Shown here one piece after another: positions 1 through 8,410 of a stretch of DNA of 64,000 nucleotides (position 1 is its first letter; every line of letters begins with the position of its first letter). The DNA comes from Desulfogranum japonicum DSM 18378. GTDB lineage: Bacteria > Desulfobacterota > Desulfobulbia > Desulfobulbales > Desulfobulbaceae. The stretch spans positions 25,417 to 89,416 of the forward strand of contig NZ_AUCV01000026.1 in assembly GCF_000429945.1 (NCBI RefSeq), in the 5' to 3' direction. Position numbers and translations under genes: made by a program. The notes beneath the pieces are model-generated. The model made no database searches, had not been told where the DNA came from, and saw only the letters and a list, made by a program, of their open reading frames with translations.

Positions 1-202
1 TGAACAGAAGTTCAGTGTCAAGTTTTATCTCCTTGCAATCCTGTTTCTCTTGTTCGATATCGAAGCCGTATTCATGTACCCATGGGCTGTCAGTCTCCGT
101 TCTCTCGGCTGGTTCGGGTTTACGGAAATGATCGTTTTCATGGTGCTACTCTTTACGGGTCTCATCTACATTCTAAAGAAAGGGGTGCTCAATTGGCGTT
201 AG
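1..202 (+). CDS. nuoA: NADH-quinone oxidoreductase subunit A, 3' end
   Basis: Only the C-terminal part is inside the window, read in the frame starting at base 2 and ending with TAG at 200-202. The visible 66 residues contain the NuoA hallmark [12 protein letters not shown] followed by a last membrane helix and a basic tail ending in VLNWR. NuoA is a small membrane subunit of complex I, next to the quinone channel. It is the first gene of the nuo operon seen here and overlaps the start of nuoB by about 10 bases. The 5' end and the operon promoter lie outside the window. Confidence 0.93.
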   Translation, partial: EQKFSVKFYLLAILFLLFDIEAVFMYPWAVSLRSLGWFGFTEMIVFMVLLFTGLIYILKKGVLNWR

Positions 203-705
203 GAATAGAAGCAAAACTGGGCGATTCAGTTCTGACAACAAAACTAGATGTGGTTGTTAATTGGGGCCGTCAGTATTCGCTGTGGCCCATGGTTTTTGGT
301 ACGGCATGCTGCGCCATTGAGTTCATGAGTGCTGCAGCCAGTCAGCTTGATATATCAAGGTGGGGCGCCGAGGTTGTACGCTTTTCACCGAGACAGGCTG
401 ACCTTATGCTTGTATGCGGCACTATCAGCTACAAACAGGCTCCTATCCTGAAAAGGATTTATGAGCAGATGCCTGAACCTAAATGGGTTGTGGCGATGGG
501 CGCGTGTGCCAGTTCAGGGGGCGTGTACGATAACTACTGTACGGTCCAGGGGATTGATAACATTATACCTGTTGATGTGTATATCTCCGGATGTCCGCCA
601 AGACCTGAAGCTGTTCTGGATGCTTTGATGAAAATTCAGGATCAGATAAAAGGTGAAAGTGTGCTGAACGATCGCCACAAAGACTTTAAAGGGGTTCTCG
701 ACTGA
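193..705 (+). CDS. nuoB: NADH-quinone oxidoreductase subunit B
   Basis: This is the 170-residue complex I subunit that carries the terminal [4Fe-4S] cluster N2, which passes electrons to quinone. The cluster ligands are visible: the adjacent cysteines in GTACCAIEF, the cysteine in MGACASSGG and the one in SGCPPRPEA. The frame is open back to an ATG at 82, but residues upstream of 193 do not resemble NuoB and would run through nuoA. A TTG at 193 preceded by AAAGGGG gives the expected NuoB N-terminus ([13 protein letters not shown]), so I chose that start. It overlaps nuoA and is followed after one base by nuoCD. Confidence 0.93.
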   Translation: MALGIEAKLGDSVLTTKLDVVVNWGRQYSLWPMVFGTACCAIEFMSAAASQLDISRWGAEVVRFSPRQADLMLVCGTISYKQAPILKRIYEQMPEPKWVVAMGACASSGGVYDNYCTVQGIDNIIPVDVYISGCPPRPEAVLDALMKIQDQIKGESVLNDRHKDFKGVLD

Positions 706-706
706 T

Positions 707-2419
707 ATGAATACGGCACTAGAACTCATGCAGGCAAAGTTTCCCAAAGCAACCTGCACACCAACCATTGACTCGGTAACGATAGATGTCCAGCCGGAAC
801 AACTGGAAAAGACTCTGTCCGGTTTAAAAAATGACCCGGAATTGGATTTCGGTCTGTTGCTCGATGTAACAGCTATCGATTACCTCAAATACCCGCAGTC
901 CAAAGAAACACGATTTTATGTCGTATATACGATCAGAAGCTGGAAAAAGAATATGCTTGTGCAGGTTCGCACTCCAGTACCCGATCCGGAAAGCGGGATT
1001 CCAACTGCAACCCATTTGTGGGAGTCTGCCAATTGGGGAGAACGCGAAACGTATGATCAGTATGGAATCCACTTTATTGGTCATCCTGATTTAAGAAGGA
1101 TTTTGAATCATTGGCAGTTCGAAGGACATCCTCTCCGAAAAGATTACGATATATACAAGGGCCAGGTCTGTTACGATTCCGACCCGATGGAAAAAGAAAT
1201 TAAGGCTCGACTTGCCACGAAGGGTATTGATGAACTCACAATGAAGGACATCAATACCGAGATCATGTTTCTTAATATTGGTCCATCACATCCTGCGACT
1301 CATGGTGCTATTCGTATTCTTACTGCACTTGATGGTGAGACGGTTATAGCCAATGTCAACGAGGTCGGTTATCTCCATCGCGGTTTTGAGAAAACTGCTG
1401 AAAACAGAACATATAACCAGATTATACCTTTAACGGATAGGCTCAATTACTGTTCCTCACTGATGAACAATGTAGCGTTCGTCAAAGCTGTTGAGTCATG
1501 GCTTGGTGTGGAAATAACAGAGCGTGCCAAGTTTATGCGAGTGATTCTGTCTGAATTCTATCGCGCCCTTGATCATCTGGTATGCCTTGCTGCGTTGTTT
1601 GTCGATATGGGTGGCTTGACCAACTACTGGTATCTCTACAACGAGAAGGAAGCGGCCTATGATCTGATCAGTCGTTTATGCGGGGCGCGACTTACCAGTT
1701 CTTTCACACGTGTCGGAGGAATGTATCGCGATTTTTATGAAGGTTGGGAAGCTGACCTGGAAAATCAACTGCGCGGTATTGAAAAAGGTGTAAATGATTC
1801 CCTGGCGTTGGTTGCTAAAAATAGAATCGTACATGATCGATCACAAGGAGTTTGCTGTCTTCCTGGAGATCGCGCACTTGCATATGGTTTTACCGGTCCA
1901 AACCTTCGTGCGAGTGGCGTACCTTTTGATTTGCGAAAGGATAATCCGTACTACAACTACGATGCATTTGATTTTTCAGTTCCTGTCGGTACCAATGGGG
2001 ATATCTACGATCGCATAATGGTTCGTTTCGAAGAGATTTTCCAAAGCATCTCTATTGTCCGCCAGGCAATGAAAATGATTCCTAAAGGGCCTGTGAATGT
2101 CGCAGATCCACATGTCTGTCTACCACCTAAAGATCAGGTCTATTCCAACATCGAAGGACTTGCTGGACATTTCAAACTCGTTTTCGAAGGTGTTCGAACC
2201 CCACCAGGTGAGTGGTATGACTCCTTTGAGGCTGCCAACGGTGAGCTGGGATTTCATTTCGTTTCCGATGGTTCAGGGCAACCGTATAAGTGCAAGGTGC
2301 GACCACCGTGCTTTTACACCATGGGTGGATTCCATGAAATGGTGGAAGGTGAAATGATAGCAGATACAGTCATTAACCTGAGTAGTATCAACATTATTGG
2401 TGGAGAGTTGGACAGATGA
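707..2419 (+). CDS. nuoCD: NADH-quinone oxidoreductase fused subunits C and D
   Basis: This 570-residue protein joins NuoC (about residues 1-170, the 30-kDa subunit domain with ERETYDQYGIHF and the HPLRKDY motif) to NuoD (about 185-570, the 49-kDa subunit, starting around FLNIGPSHPATHGAIR). NuoD forms the quinone pocket together with NuoB. The same fusion is known from Escherichia coli; many other bacteria have two genes. There is no stop or frameshift between the halves, so the fusion is real in this sequence. The stop codon overlaps the nuoE start (ATGA). Confidence 0.95.
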   Translation: MNTALELMQAKFPKATCTPTIDSVTIDVQPEQLEKTLSGLKNDPELDFGLLLDVTAIDYLKYPQSKETRFYVVYTIRSWKKNMLVQVRTPVPDPESGIPTATHLWESANWGERETYDQYGIHFIGHPDLRRILNHWQFEGHPLRKDYDIYKGQVCYDSDPMEKEIKARLATKGIDELTMKDINTEIMFLNIGPSHPATHGAIRILTALDGETVIANVNEVGYLHRGFEKTAENRTYNQIIPLTDRLNYCSSLMNNVAFVKAVESWLGVEITERAKFMRVILSEFYRALDHLVCLAALFVDMGGLTNYWYLYNEKEAAYDLISRLCGARLTSSFTRVGGMYRDFYEGWEADLENQLRGIEKGVNDSLALVAKNRIVHDRSQGVCCLPGDRALAYGFTGPNLRASGVPFDLRKDNPYYNYDAFDFSVPVGTNGDIYDRIMVRFEEIFQSISIVRQAMKMIPKGPVNVADPHVCLPPKDQVYSNIEGLAGHFKLVFEGVRTPPGEWYDSFEAANGELGFHFVSDGSGQPYKCKVRPPCFYTMGGFHEMVEGEMIADTVINLSSINIIGGELDR

Positions 2420-2922
2420 GCGATAGATCACAATTAATTGAAACTGGGAAGCCGTTCCAGTTTGATACAGAACGAGACGCAGAATTTGAAAGACTCGTAC
2501 AACGCTATCCAACTCGTGAGTCAATGATTCTTCCTGCACTTTGGCTTACCCAGGAACAGGAGGGCTGGATCAGCGCTGAGGCGATTGCCTACATTGCAGA
2601 CAGAATAGGTACTTTTGCAAGCAAAGTGTATGAATGCGCGACATTTTATACAATGTACAATCTGCAACCGAAAGGCAAATACCATATCTGTGTCTGCCGG
2701 ACTCTTTCCTGCTATCTGCTTGGTAAACAGGAGATAGTTGATTACCTGGATACAGAGATCGGCATCAAACCCGGTGAAATTTCTGCGGATGGCAAATTTA
2801 GTCTTGAAGAAGTTGAATGCCTTGGGCATTGCGGTACTGCTCCCGTAGTTCAGGTCAATGGTGAGTTCCACGAAAATATGAACGTGGAAAAGATAAAAGA
2901 ACTTTTGGCCACGTTGAAATAG
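2416..2922 (+). CDS. nuoE: NADH-quinone oxidoreductase subunit E
   Basis: This is the 24-kDa thioredoxin-fold subunit (168 residues) of the NADH-oxidising arm. It carries the [2Fe-2S] cluster N1a. The ligand pattern is visible as CRTLSC near residue 100 and CLGHC near residue 136. The ATG overlaps the nuoD stop by four bases, so translation is probably coupled. NuoE, NuoF and NuoG are absent from the 11-subunit complex I of many anaerobes. Their presence here indicates a complete enzyme able to use NADH. Confidence 0.95.
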   Translation: MSDRSQLIETGKPFQFDTERDAEFERLVQRYPTRESMILPALWLTQEQEGWISAEAIAYIADRIGTFASKVYECATFYTMYNLQPKGKYHICVCRTLSCYLLGKQEIVDYLDTEIGIKPGEISADGKFSLEEVECLGHCGTAPVVQVNGEFHENMNVEKIKELLATLK

Positions 2923-2934
2923 GAGGGCATGGAC

Positions 2935-4179
2935 ATGCAAGTAAAAATACTGAGTGCTCGATTTGATATTGAAGATGCCCACAAAATAGAAGTTGCCAAG
3001 GAACATGGGGCGTACGCCACCTTGGACAAGGTCTTCTCCATGGAACCTGCAGAAGTTATTGAGGAAGTCAAGAACAGTGGACTTCGTGGTCGAGGTGGTG
3101 CTGGCTTTCCCACAGGTTTGAAATGGAGTTTTTTGCCAAAAGGCATTGATAAACCAGTCTATCTGGCTGTTAACTCTGATGAATCTGAACCGGCGACCTT
3201 CAAGGATCGCTATATTCTTGTACGCGACCCCCATATGTTGATAGAGGGCATAATTATCTGTTGTTATGCGATACGCAGTAATCACGCCTATATCTACATT
3301 CGTGGTGAATATACTACCCAGGTGAAAGCCTTGCAGGCTGCCATTGATGAGGCGTACGCAGCAGGATATCTCGGTAACACCGTAGATGGAAAAGATTATG
3401 CCGTAGATATTACTGTACATCGCGGGGCTGGTGCCTATGTCTGTGGTGAGGAGACTGCGCTGCTGGAATCCATTGAAGGGAAAAAAGGCCAACCCAGAAG
3501 CAAACCACCGTTTCCTGCTGTCGAGGGCCTTTATGGATGTCCGACCATTATTAACAATGTGCAAAGTATAGCTTCTCTTCCATTTATCATTACCAATGGT
3601 GCAGACGCGTACAAAGCATACGGAACTGAAAAGAGTCCAGGCACCCACCTGTTTGGTATTTCTGGCCTGGTAGAAAAACCAGGTATGTATGAGTTGCCCT
3701 TAGGTCTTCCAATCCTTGAGGTGATAGAGAAAGTTGCCGGTGGTGTTAAAGGCGGTAAAAAACTGAAAGGTGTTATCCCAGGGGGAAGTTCTACTCCTGT
3801 ACTGACGCCGGAAGAAGCGAAAACCGTAACCCTGGATTATGAATCCATGGCTGAGCATAAAACTATGTTCGGTTCTGGAGGAATTGTCGTTCTGGATGAA
3901 GATGTTGACGTGGTCAAGCTCGTTAAGAATTTGATTGATTTTTACCATCATGAAAGCTGTGGGCAATGCACGCCATGCCGGGAAGGCCTTGGCTGGATGT
4001 TAAAAATCGTGAAGAAGATACTTAGCGGTAACGGCACCATCGATGATGTCAACCTGCTTAGGGAACTTTGTGACAATATCGAAATGAAAACAGTTTGCGT
4101 ACTTTCTGCGGCATGTACCATGCCGGTACGTGCTTTTCTGGATAAATTCCGACATGAATTTGAAGCATATGTTCAGTAA
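2935..4179 (+). CDS. nuoF: NADH-quinone oxidoreductase subunit F
   Basis: This is the NADH- and FMN-binding subunit with the N3 [4Fe-4S] cluster. The glycine-rich motif GLRGRGGAGFPTG lies near residue 50 and the cluster motif SCGQCTPCREG near residue 343. Two in-frame ATGs, at 2929 and 2935, follow an AGGAGGG ribosome site. The first is only one base from it, so I chose 2935 (414 residues, MQVKILSARFD). At 414 residues it is compact compared with forms that carry an N-terminal ferredoxin-like extension. It sits between nuoE and nuoG. Confidence 0.94.
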   Translation: MQVKILSARFDIEDAHKIEVAKEHGAYATLDKVFSMEPAEVIEEVKNSGLRGRGGAGFPTGLKWSFLPKGIDKPVYLAVNSDESEPATFKDRYILVRDPHMLIEGIIICCYAIRSNHAYIYIRGEYTTQVKALQAAIDEAYAAGYLGNTVDGKDYAVDITVHRGAGAYVCGEETALLESIEGKKGQPRSKPPFPAVEGLYGCPTIINNVQSIASLPFIITNGADAYKAYGTEKSPGTHLFGISGLVEKPGMYELPLGLPILEVIEKVAGGVKGGKKLKGVIPGGSSTPVLTPEEAKTVTLDYESMAEHKTMFGSGGIVVLDEDVDVVKLVKNLIDFYHHESCGQCTPCREGLGWMLKIVKKILSGNGTIDDVNLLRELCDNIEMKTVCVLSAACTMPVRAFLDKFRHEFEAYVQ

Positions 4180-4225
4180 GCAGGCTTTGTCAAAAAACGC
4201 AATGCAACAGGAATAGGAAGAAACC

Positions 4226-5788
4226 ATGGCAGATATGGTAAAACTGTCCGTTAATGGACAGGAAGTTGAAGTCGAATCAGGTAAGAATCTGATAGACGCT
4301 CTGGGAGCCGTTGGTATTGAGATACCTCACCTGTGCTACCATCCAGCGTTGGGAGCCGATGGCAACTGCAGAATGTGTTTGGTTGGCATCGAAGATGGCA
4401 GGCCACCCTTGGTTCCTGCCTGTAAAACCCCTGCGCAGGAGGGAATGAAGGTACAGCTTGATACAGACAAAATCAAAAAAATCCAAAGAGACATCATGGA
4501 GCTTGAACTGATCAATCACCCCATTGATTGTCCCATTTGTGATCAGGCTGGTGAATGTTCGCTCCAAGACTACTACATGCAATACGATGGTCAAACCAGT
4601 CGTATGAATGTTCCTCAGGTTCTTAAGGGCAAGAAATTGGATTTTGGTTGCGGTGTTATCCATGATCAGGAACGTTGTGTCCTTTGCGCACGTTGTGTCC
4701 GGTTTACTCGTCAGGTAACAAAAACTGGTGAATTAGGTATTGTTAACCGAACAGATGCTGCCCGTGTGAATATCTTTCCTGGACGTCCATTGGACAATAG
4801 ATACGCGTTGAATGTTGTGGATCTATGTCCGGTCGGCGCGATGACCAGTAAAGATTTTCGTTTTAAACAACGTGTCTGGTTCCTTTCTAAGGATAAGGGC
4901 ATATGTCACGGCTGCAGTAAGGGATGTAATATATTTATTGATCATAATCGTGAAAAATACAAAGACGATATTATCTATCGTTTTCGCCCCCGCCTCAATG
5001 AACAGGTTAATGGCTACTTCATTTGCGACGAAGGACGAATGACCTATAAAAAGGAAAATGATGGACGGATAACCCAGGCCAAGGCCAATGGCGATAATTG
5101 CTCCAATGAAAAAGCTGTTCAGTCATTGAAAGAGGCCTTGGGACATGCCTCCAAACCAGCCTTTCTAGTCTCTCCCAATTGCTCCATGGAACAAATAGTT
5201 GCTGTCAAGAAGCTCGCGTCTCAGCATAGTGCAACTGTATCCGGATTTAGTGATGGCTATATCAAGCCTGGCGATGGAGATGATTTTCTCATTCAGGATG
5301 ACAAATCAGCTAACCGTGCTGGCTTGGAATTGCTTGGTATTGATCTTTCTAAAGCTACATTCGATGCACTGGTTGAAGCTACAGACTTGTTAATTGTCTT
5401 TGATAACGATTTGTCGATGAGTCTGGATGAAGCTGCTCTGAGCGCCTTAGCAGGTAAAACTAAAATTGCAGTTGTTGGAGCCTACGATTCACCACTGGTT
5501 GGTCAGGCAACGTTCGTATATCCAGTCGCATCATACAGCGAGTATTCCGGAACAGTAGTTAATGCTGACAAAGTGGTACAAACTTTTGATACGGCTGTTG
5601 TTAAGAACGATCCGCTTGAAGACATAGTTGCAGTCGCTGGCTTACTTGGAGGGGAAATTTCGGACAACAATCAGGCTTGGAAAGAGATCAAGGTGAGTGT
5701 TGAAGCACTTAAAGATGTTGAGCCGGAAATGATCCCGGAACAGGGATTGGCACTTACAGTAGATGAGGGTTCAGATGACGCTGCTTGA
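4226..5788 (+). CDS. nuoG: NADH-quinone oxidoreductase subunit G, short form
   Basis: This is the electron-wire subunit of the complex I peripheral arm. The N-terminal ferredoxin-like domain holds the [2Fe-2S] cluster (HLCYHP, CRMC). It is followed by DCPICDQAGEC and by CVLCARCVRF for further FeS clusters. Around residue 230 the motif CHGCSKGC matches the start of the molybdopterin-oxidoreductase-like domain. At 520 residues the protein is much shorter than E. coli NuoG (about 900), because most of the inactive molybdopterin-like domain is missing. The ribosome site is AGGAAG. The 3' end overlaps nuoH by 14 bases. Confidence 0.93.
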   Translation: MADMVKLSVNGQEVEVESGKNLIDALGAVGIEIPHLCYHPALGADGNCRMCLVGIEDGRPPLVPACKTPAQEGMKVQLDTDKIKKIQRDIMELELINHPIDCPICDQAGECSLQDYYMQYDGQTSRMNVPQVLKGKKLDFGCGVIHDQERCVLCARCVRFTRQVTKTGELGIVNRTDAARVNIFPGRPLDNRYALNVVDLCPVGAMTSKDFRFKQRVWFLSKDKGICHGCSKGCNIFIDHNREKYKDDIIYRFRPRLNEQVNGYFICDEGRMTYKKENDGRITQAKANGDNCSNEKAVQSLKEALGHASKPAFLVSPNCSMEQIVAVKKLASQHSATVSGFSDGYIKPGDGDDFLIQDDKSANRAGLELLGIDLSKATFDALVEATDLLIVFDNDLSMSLDEAALSALAGKTKIAVVGAYDSPLVGQATFVYPVASYSEYSGTVVNADKVVQTFDTAVVKNDPLEDIVAVAGLLGGEISDNNQAWKEIKVSVEALKDVEPEMIPEQGLALTVDEGSDDAA

Positions 5789-7061
5789 TATCACATTAAT
5801 AATAGTACGAGTTGCTTTTGGAGCATTCGTTCCGCTGAGCTTCATTGCTGTCTGTGTTTGGATGGAACGAAGAGGCGCTGCATTTTTTCAAGACAGGTCC
5901 GGTCCTAACCGTGCAAATATATGCGGTTTCCGAGCTGGTGGTCTTGTACAGAACCTGGCGGATGCAGTGAAATTGATTTTTAAGGAAGATGTGATAGCAA
6001 ATCACATCAAGCATAAATTCTATTTTGTGCTTGCACCGTTGATTACCTTCATGACTGCCGTTGTTTCCTTTGCTGCAATACCATTTGCCGATACATTGGT
6101 TCTTGGAAGCAAGGAATACATTATGCAGGCTGTCCCTATGGATCTGGGGATTCTCTGGTTCCTGGCTATTGCAGGGTTTGCAGTCTATGGCATCATTCTT
6201 GCCGGATGGGCTTCTCATAACAAGTACGGTATGTTGGGTGGATTGCGAGCTGCAGCTCAGGTAATCAGTTATGAGATTCCAATGGGCCTTGCCATTATTA
6301 GCCTTTTAGTTTGTTATGAAACGGTTAATCTCAGCGAGATGGCACGATTTCAGGGGCAACTTCTTTTTGGTTTTATCCCCATGTGGGGAATCATAATACA
6401 GCCACTGGGTTTTATCATCTTTATCGTAGCAGCCTTTGCTGAAGCTAATCGTACGCCATTTGATCTGGCTGAAGGTGAAAGTGAGCTCGTTGCCGGATTT
6501 CATGTCGAATATAGTGCTATGAAATTCGCTTTATTTTTTATGGGTGAATATGTTGCCATGTTTACTTCCAGCGCGATTATTGTCACCCTGTATTTTGGTG
6601 GATACCAGATACCATGGTTTCCAACTGAGACTTTACTGAAGTACGCTGTTCCGATCTCTTTGTTGCTCATGGTTCTGGTTCCTGTATTTGGAAAAATCTT
6701 CACGGGCTGGATTAGGAAGAATAATGTAAGTCACTATGACCGACCAAATGATCCGCGAGTACGCGAGGGTGAAGTATATATTAAGCTCGTTTGGGCAATC
6801 GTTATCCTTACAGAAATCTGTTTTTTCTTCTACCTTGTTTTTGCATCAGGCGGTGCCGCAGATAATCTGCTGGTAGCATTCCTGCAGATCTGTACATTCT
6901 TGGTTAAGACTGCTTTCATGTGCTTTGTTTATGTGTGGGTTCGTTGGACTATTCCACGATTTAGATATGATCAATTACAGAAGTTAGGCTGGCAGACATT
7001 GTTACCGCTCTCGCTTCTGAACATCATTGTAACAAGCGCTATTGTAGTAGCACTGAGCTAA
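5775..7061 (+). CDS. nuoH: NADH-quinone oxidoreductase subunit H, extended form
   Basis: This is the membrane subunit that forms the quinone entry channel with NuoB and NuoD. Typical segments are ERRGAAFFQDRSGPNR, EANRTPFDLAEGESELVAGF and IPRFRYDQLQKLGW. An in-frame ATG exists at 5763 without a ribosome site. The ATG at 5775 has GAGGG five bases upstream and was chosen (428 residues). NuoH is usually about 330-350 residues. The extra length is an insertion of roughly 80 residues (about 284-365) before the final conserved loop. It appears to add two membrane helices and a charged loop. Confidence 0.93.
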   Translation: MTLLDITLIIVRVAFGAFVPLSFIAVCVWMERRGAAFFQDRSGPNRANICGFRAGGLVQNLADAVKLIFKEDVIANHIKHKFYFVLAPLITFMTAVVSFAAIPFADTLVLGSKEYIMQAVPMDLGILWFLAIAGFAVYGIILAGWASHNKYGMLGGLRAAAQVISYEIPMGLAIISLLVCYETVNLSEMARFQGQLLFGFIPMWGIIIQPLGFIIFIVAAFAEANRTPFDLAEGESELVAGFHVEYSAMKFALFFMGEYVAMFTSSAIIVTLYFGGYQIPWFPTETLLKYAVPISLLLMVLVPVFGKIFTGWIRKNNVSHYDRPNDPRVREGEVYIKLVWAIVILTEICFFFYLVFASGGAADNLLVAFLQICTFLVKTAFMCFVYVWVRWTIPRFRYDQLQKLGWQTLLPLSLLNIIVTSAIVVALS

Positions 7062-7074
7062 TAAGGGAGAAGCC

Positions 7075-7599
7075 ATGAGCATTAAAGTAAAAACCATAGT
7101 GCGTGAAGGCAAAAGCTTTTATGAACGGCTCTACCTCGTTGAAGTGTTTAAAGGAATGGCAGTGACCTTTGGTCACTTCATTAGAAACTTTCTTGATAAT
7201 TCGAAGTTGTATACCAGGCATTATCCTGAAGTTAAACCTGAAATCACTCCTAGATGGCGAGGAAGGCACAGACTGACAAAACATGATGATGGGACCATTA
7301 AATGTGTAGCCTGTTTTATGTGTCAGACGAATTGCCCCGCCCAATGCATTATTATCGAGGCGGGAGAACGAGAGGATGGCCGAACAGAGAAATTGCCTGT
7401 TCGCTTTGATATCGATTTATTGGAATGTATTTATTGCGGTTTTTGTGTGGAAGCCTGCCCAAAAGATGCAATTAGAATGGATACAGGAATATTTTCAGTA
7501 ACCGGGAGTGAGCGTGAGTCAATGGTCTTGAGCATTGACGACCTTCTTGCCACTAATGGTGCATTTAGCGAAGAAGAGTATAAAAAAGGGGGCGCTTGA
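7075..7599 (+). CDS. nuoI: NADH-quinone oxidoreductase subunit I
   Basis: This 174-residue peripheral subunit holds two [4Fe-4S] clusters (N6a and N6b) that bridge NuoG and NuoB. The two ferredoxin motifs are plain: CVACFMCQTNCPAQC and CIYCGFCVEACPKDA. An AGGGAG ribosome site precedes the ATG. It lies between nuoH and nuoJ, as in most nuo operons. Confidence 0.95.
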   Translation: MSIKVKTIVREGKSFYERLYLVEVFKGMAVTFGHFIRNFLDNSKLYTRHYPEVKPEITPRWRGRHRLTKHDDGTIKCVACFMCQTNCPAQCIIIEAGEREDGRTEKLPVRFDIDLLECIYCGFCVEACPKDAIRMDTGIFSVTGSERESMVLSIDDLLATNGAFSEEEYKKGGA

Positions 7600-7603
7600 T
7601 ATC

Positions 7604-8113
7604 ATGTTTGCCGATTGGCTGTTCATACTATTTACAGTTTGTGCTGTCCTTGGGGCAGCAGGACTGGTGTCGTTTAGGCATCCAATGAATAGTGCGATGA
7701 GTTTCGTCGTTACCTTGATTTCATTGGCAGGTCTCTATGCCCTGTTATCTGCAAAGCTCATTTTTGCTACCCAGCTTATCGTCTATGCCGGAGCAATTAT
7801 GTCGCTTATCATCTTCATCATTATGTTCCTGAACATTCAGAACGAAGATCTTCCTGTTGAAGAGGGACGCCTGAAAAACATGACTATAGGAGCGGTACTT
7901 ATTGCGCCTATTGGTTTGTTTTTAATGAAAGTTGTTAAGCAGATACCTGGAAGTGATACCGTGGTCGTTGATCCTAACTTCGGAGGTGTTAAAGAAGTTG
8001 GTCAGCTACTGTTCTCAAAGTGGTTACTCCCCTTTGAGATTGTCAGTATACTTCTGCTGGTTGCACTCGTCGGTGCTGTAGTACTGGCCGGTAAAAGGGG
8101 GATCAATAAATGA
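7604..8113 (+). CDS. nuoJ: NADH-quinone oxidoreductase subunit J
   Basis: This hydrophobic subunit of about five helices takes part in the proton-transfer path of the membrane arm. The frame is open from 7535, but that start would lie inside nuoI. The ATG at 7604 gives the standard N-terminus ([18 protein letters not shown], 169 residues), with AGGGGG upstream. The conserved segment [20 protein letters not shown] is present. The stop overlaps nuoK by four bases. Confidence 0.94.
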   Translation: MFADWLFILFTVCAVLGAAGLVSFRHPMNSAMSFVVTLISLAGLYALLSAKLIFATQLIVYAGAIMSLIIFIIMFLNIQNEDLPVEEGRLKNMTIGAVLIAPIGLFLMKVVKQIPGSDTVVVDPNFGGVKEVGQLLFSKWLLPFEIVSILLLVALVGAVVLAGKRGINK

Positions 8114-8406
8114 TACACAGTTATCTAATGGTGAGTGTCATTCTCTTCTGCATTGGCATGTTGGGAGTAATCTCTCGCCGAAACGTTTTCACTGTTTTTA
8201 TGTCCATCGAACTGATGTTGAATGCTGCCAACCTTGCCTTCGTAGCGTTCTCACGGTTGCATGAGAGCATGGACGGCCATGTTCTTGCCTTGATGGTTAT
8301 GGCTGTAGCCGCAGCAGAAGCAGCGCTAGCGCTTGCTGTAGTTATACTACTGCACAAGCATAAGGGTAAGCTGGATACCAATGTATTCAGCCTGTTAAAA
8401 GGGTGA
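8110..8406 (+). CDS. nuoK: NADH-quinone oxidoreductase subunit K
   Basis: This three-helix subunit (98 residues) carries the membrane-embedded glutamates of the proton path, seen in [14 protein letters not shown] and in [12 protein letters not shown]. The ATGA overlap with nuoJ and the four-base gap to nuoL show tight operon packing. Length and sequence are typical of the family. Confidence 0.95.
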   Translation: MIHSYLMVSVILFCIGMLGVISRRNVFTVFMSIELMLNAANLAFVAFSRLHESMDGHVLALMVMAVAAAEAALALAVVILLHKHKGKLDTNVFSLLKG

Positions 8407-8410
8407 CAAC

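Noticed and set aside
82..192. Upstream extension of nuoB to the ATG at 82
   Set aside because: It would run almost entirely through nuoA and its residues do not resemble NuoB; the TTG at 193 with a ribosome site fits the family start.
2521..3648. Long open frame (375 codons) on the minus strand
   Set aside because: It lies wholly opposite nuoE and nuoF, whose protein motifs are unambiguous, and its translation looks like no known protein.
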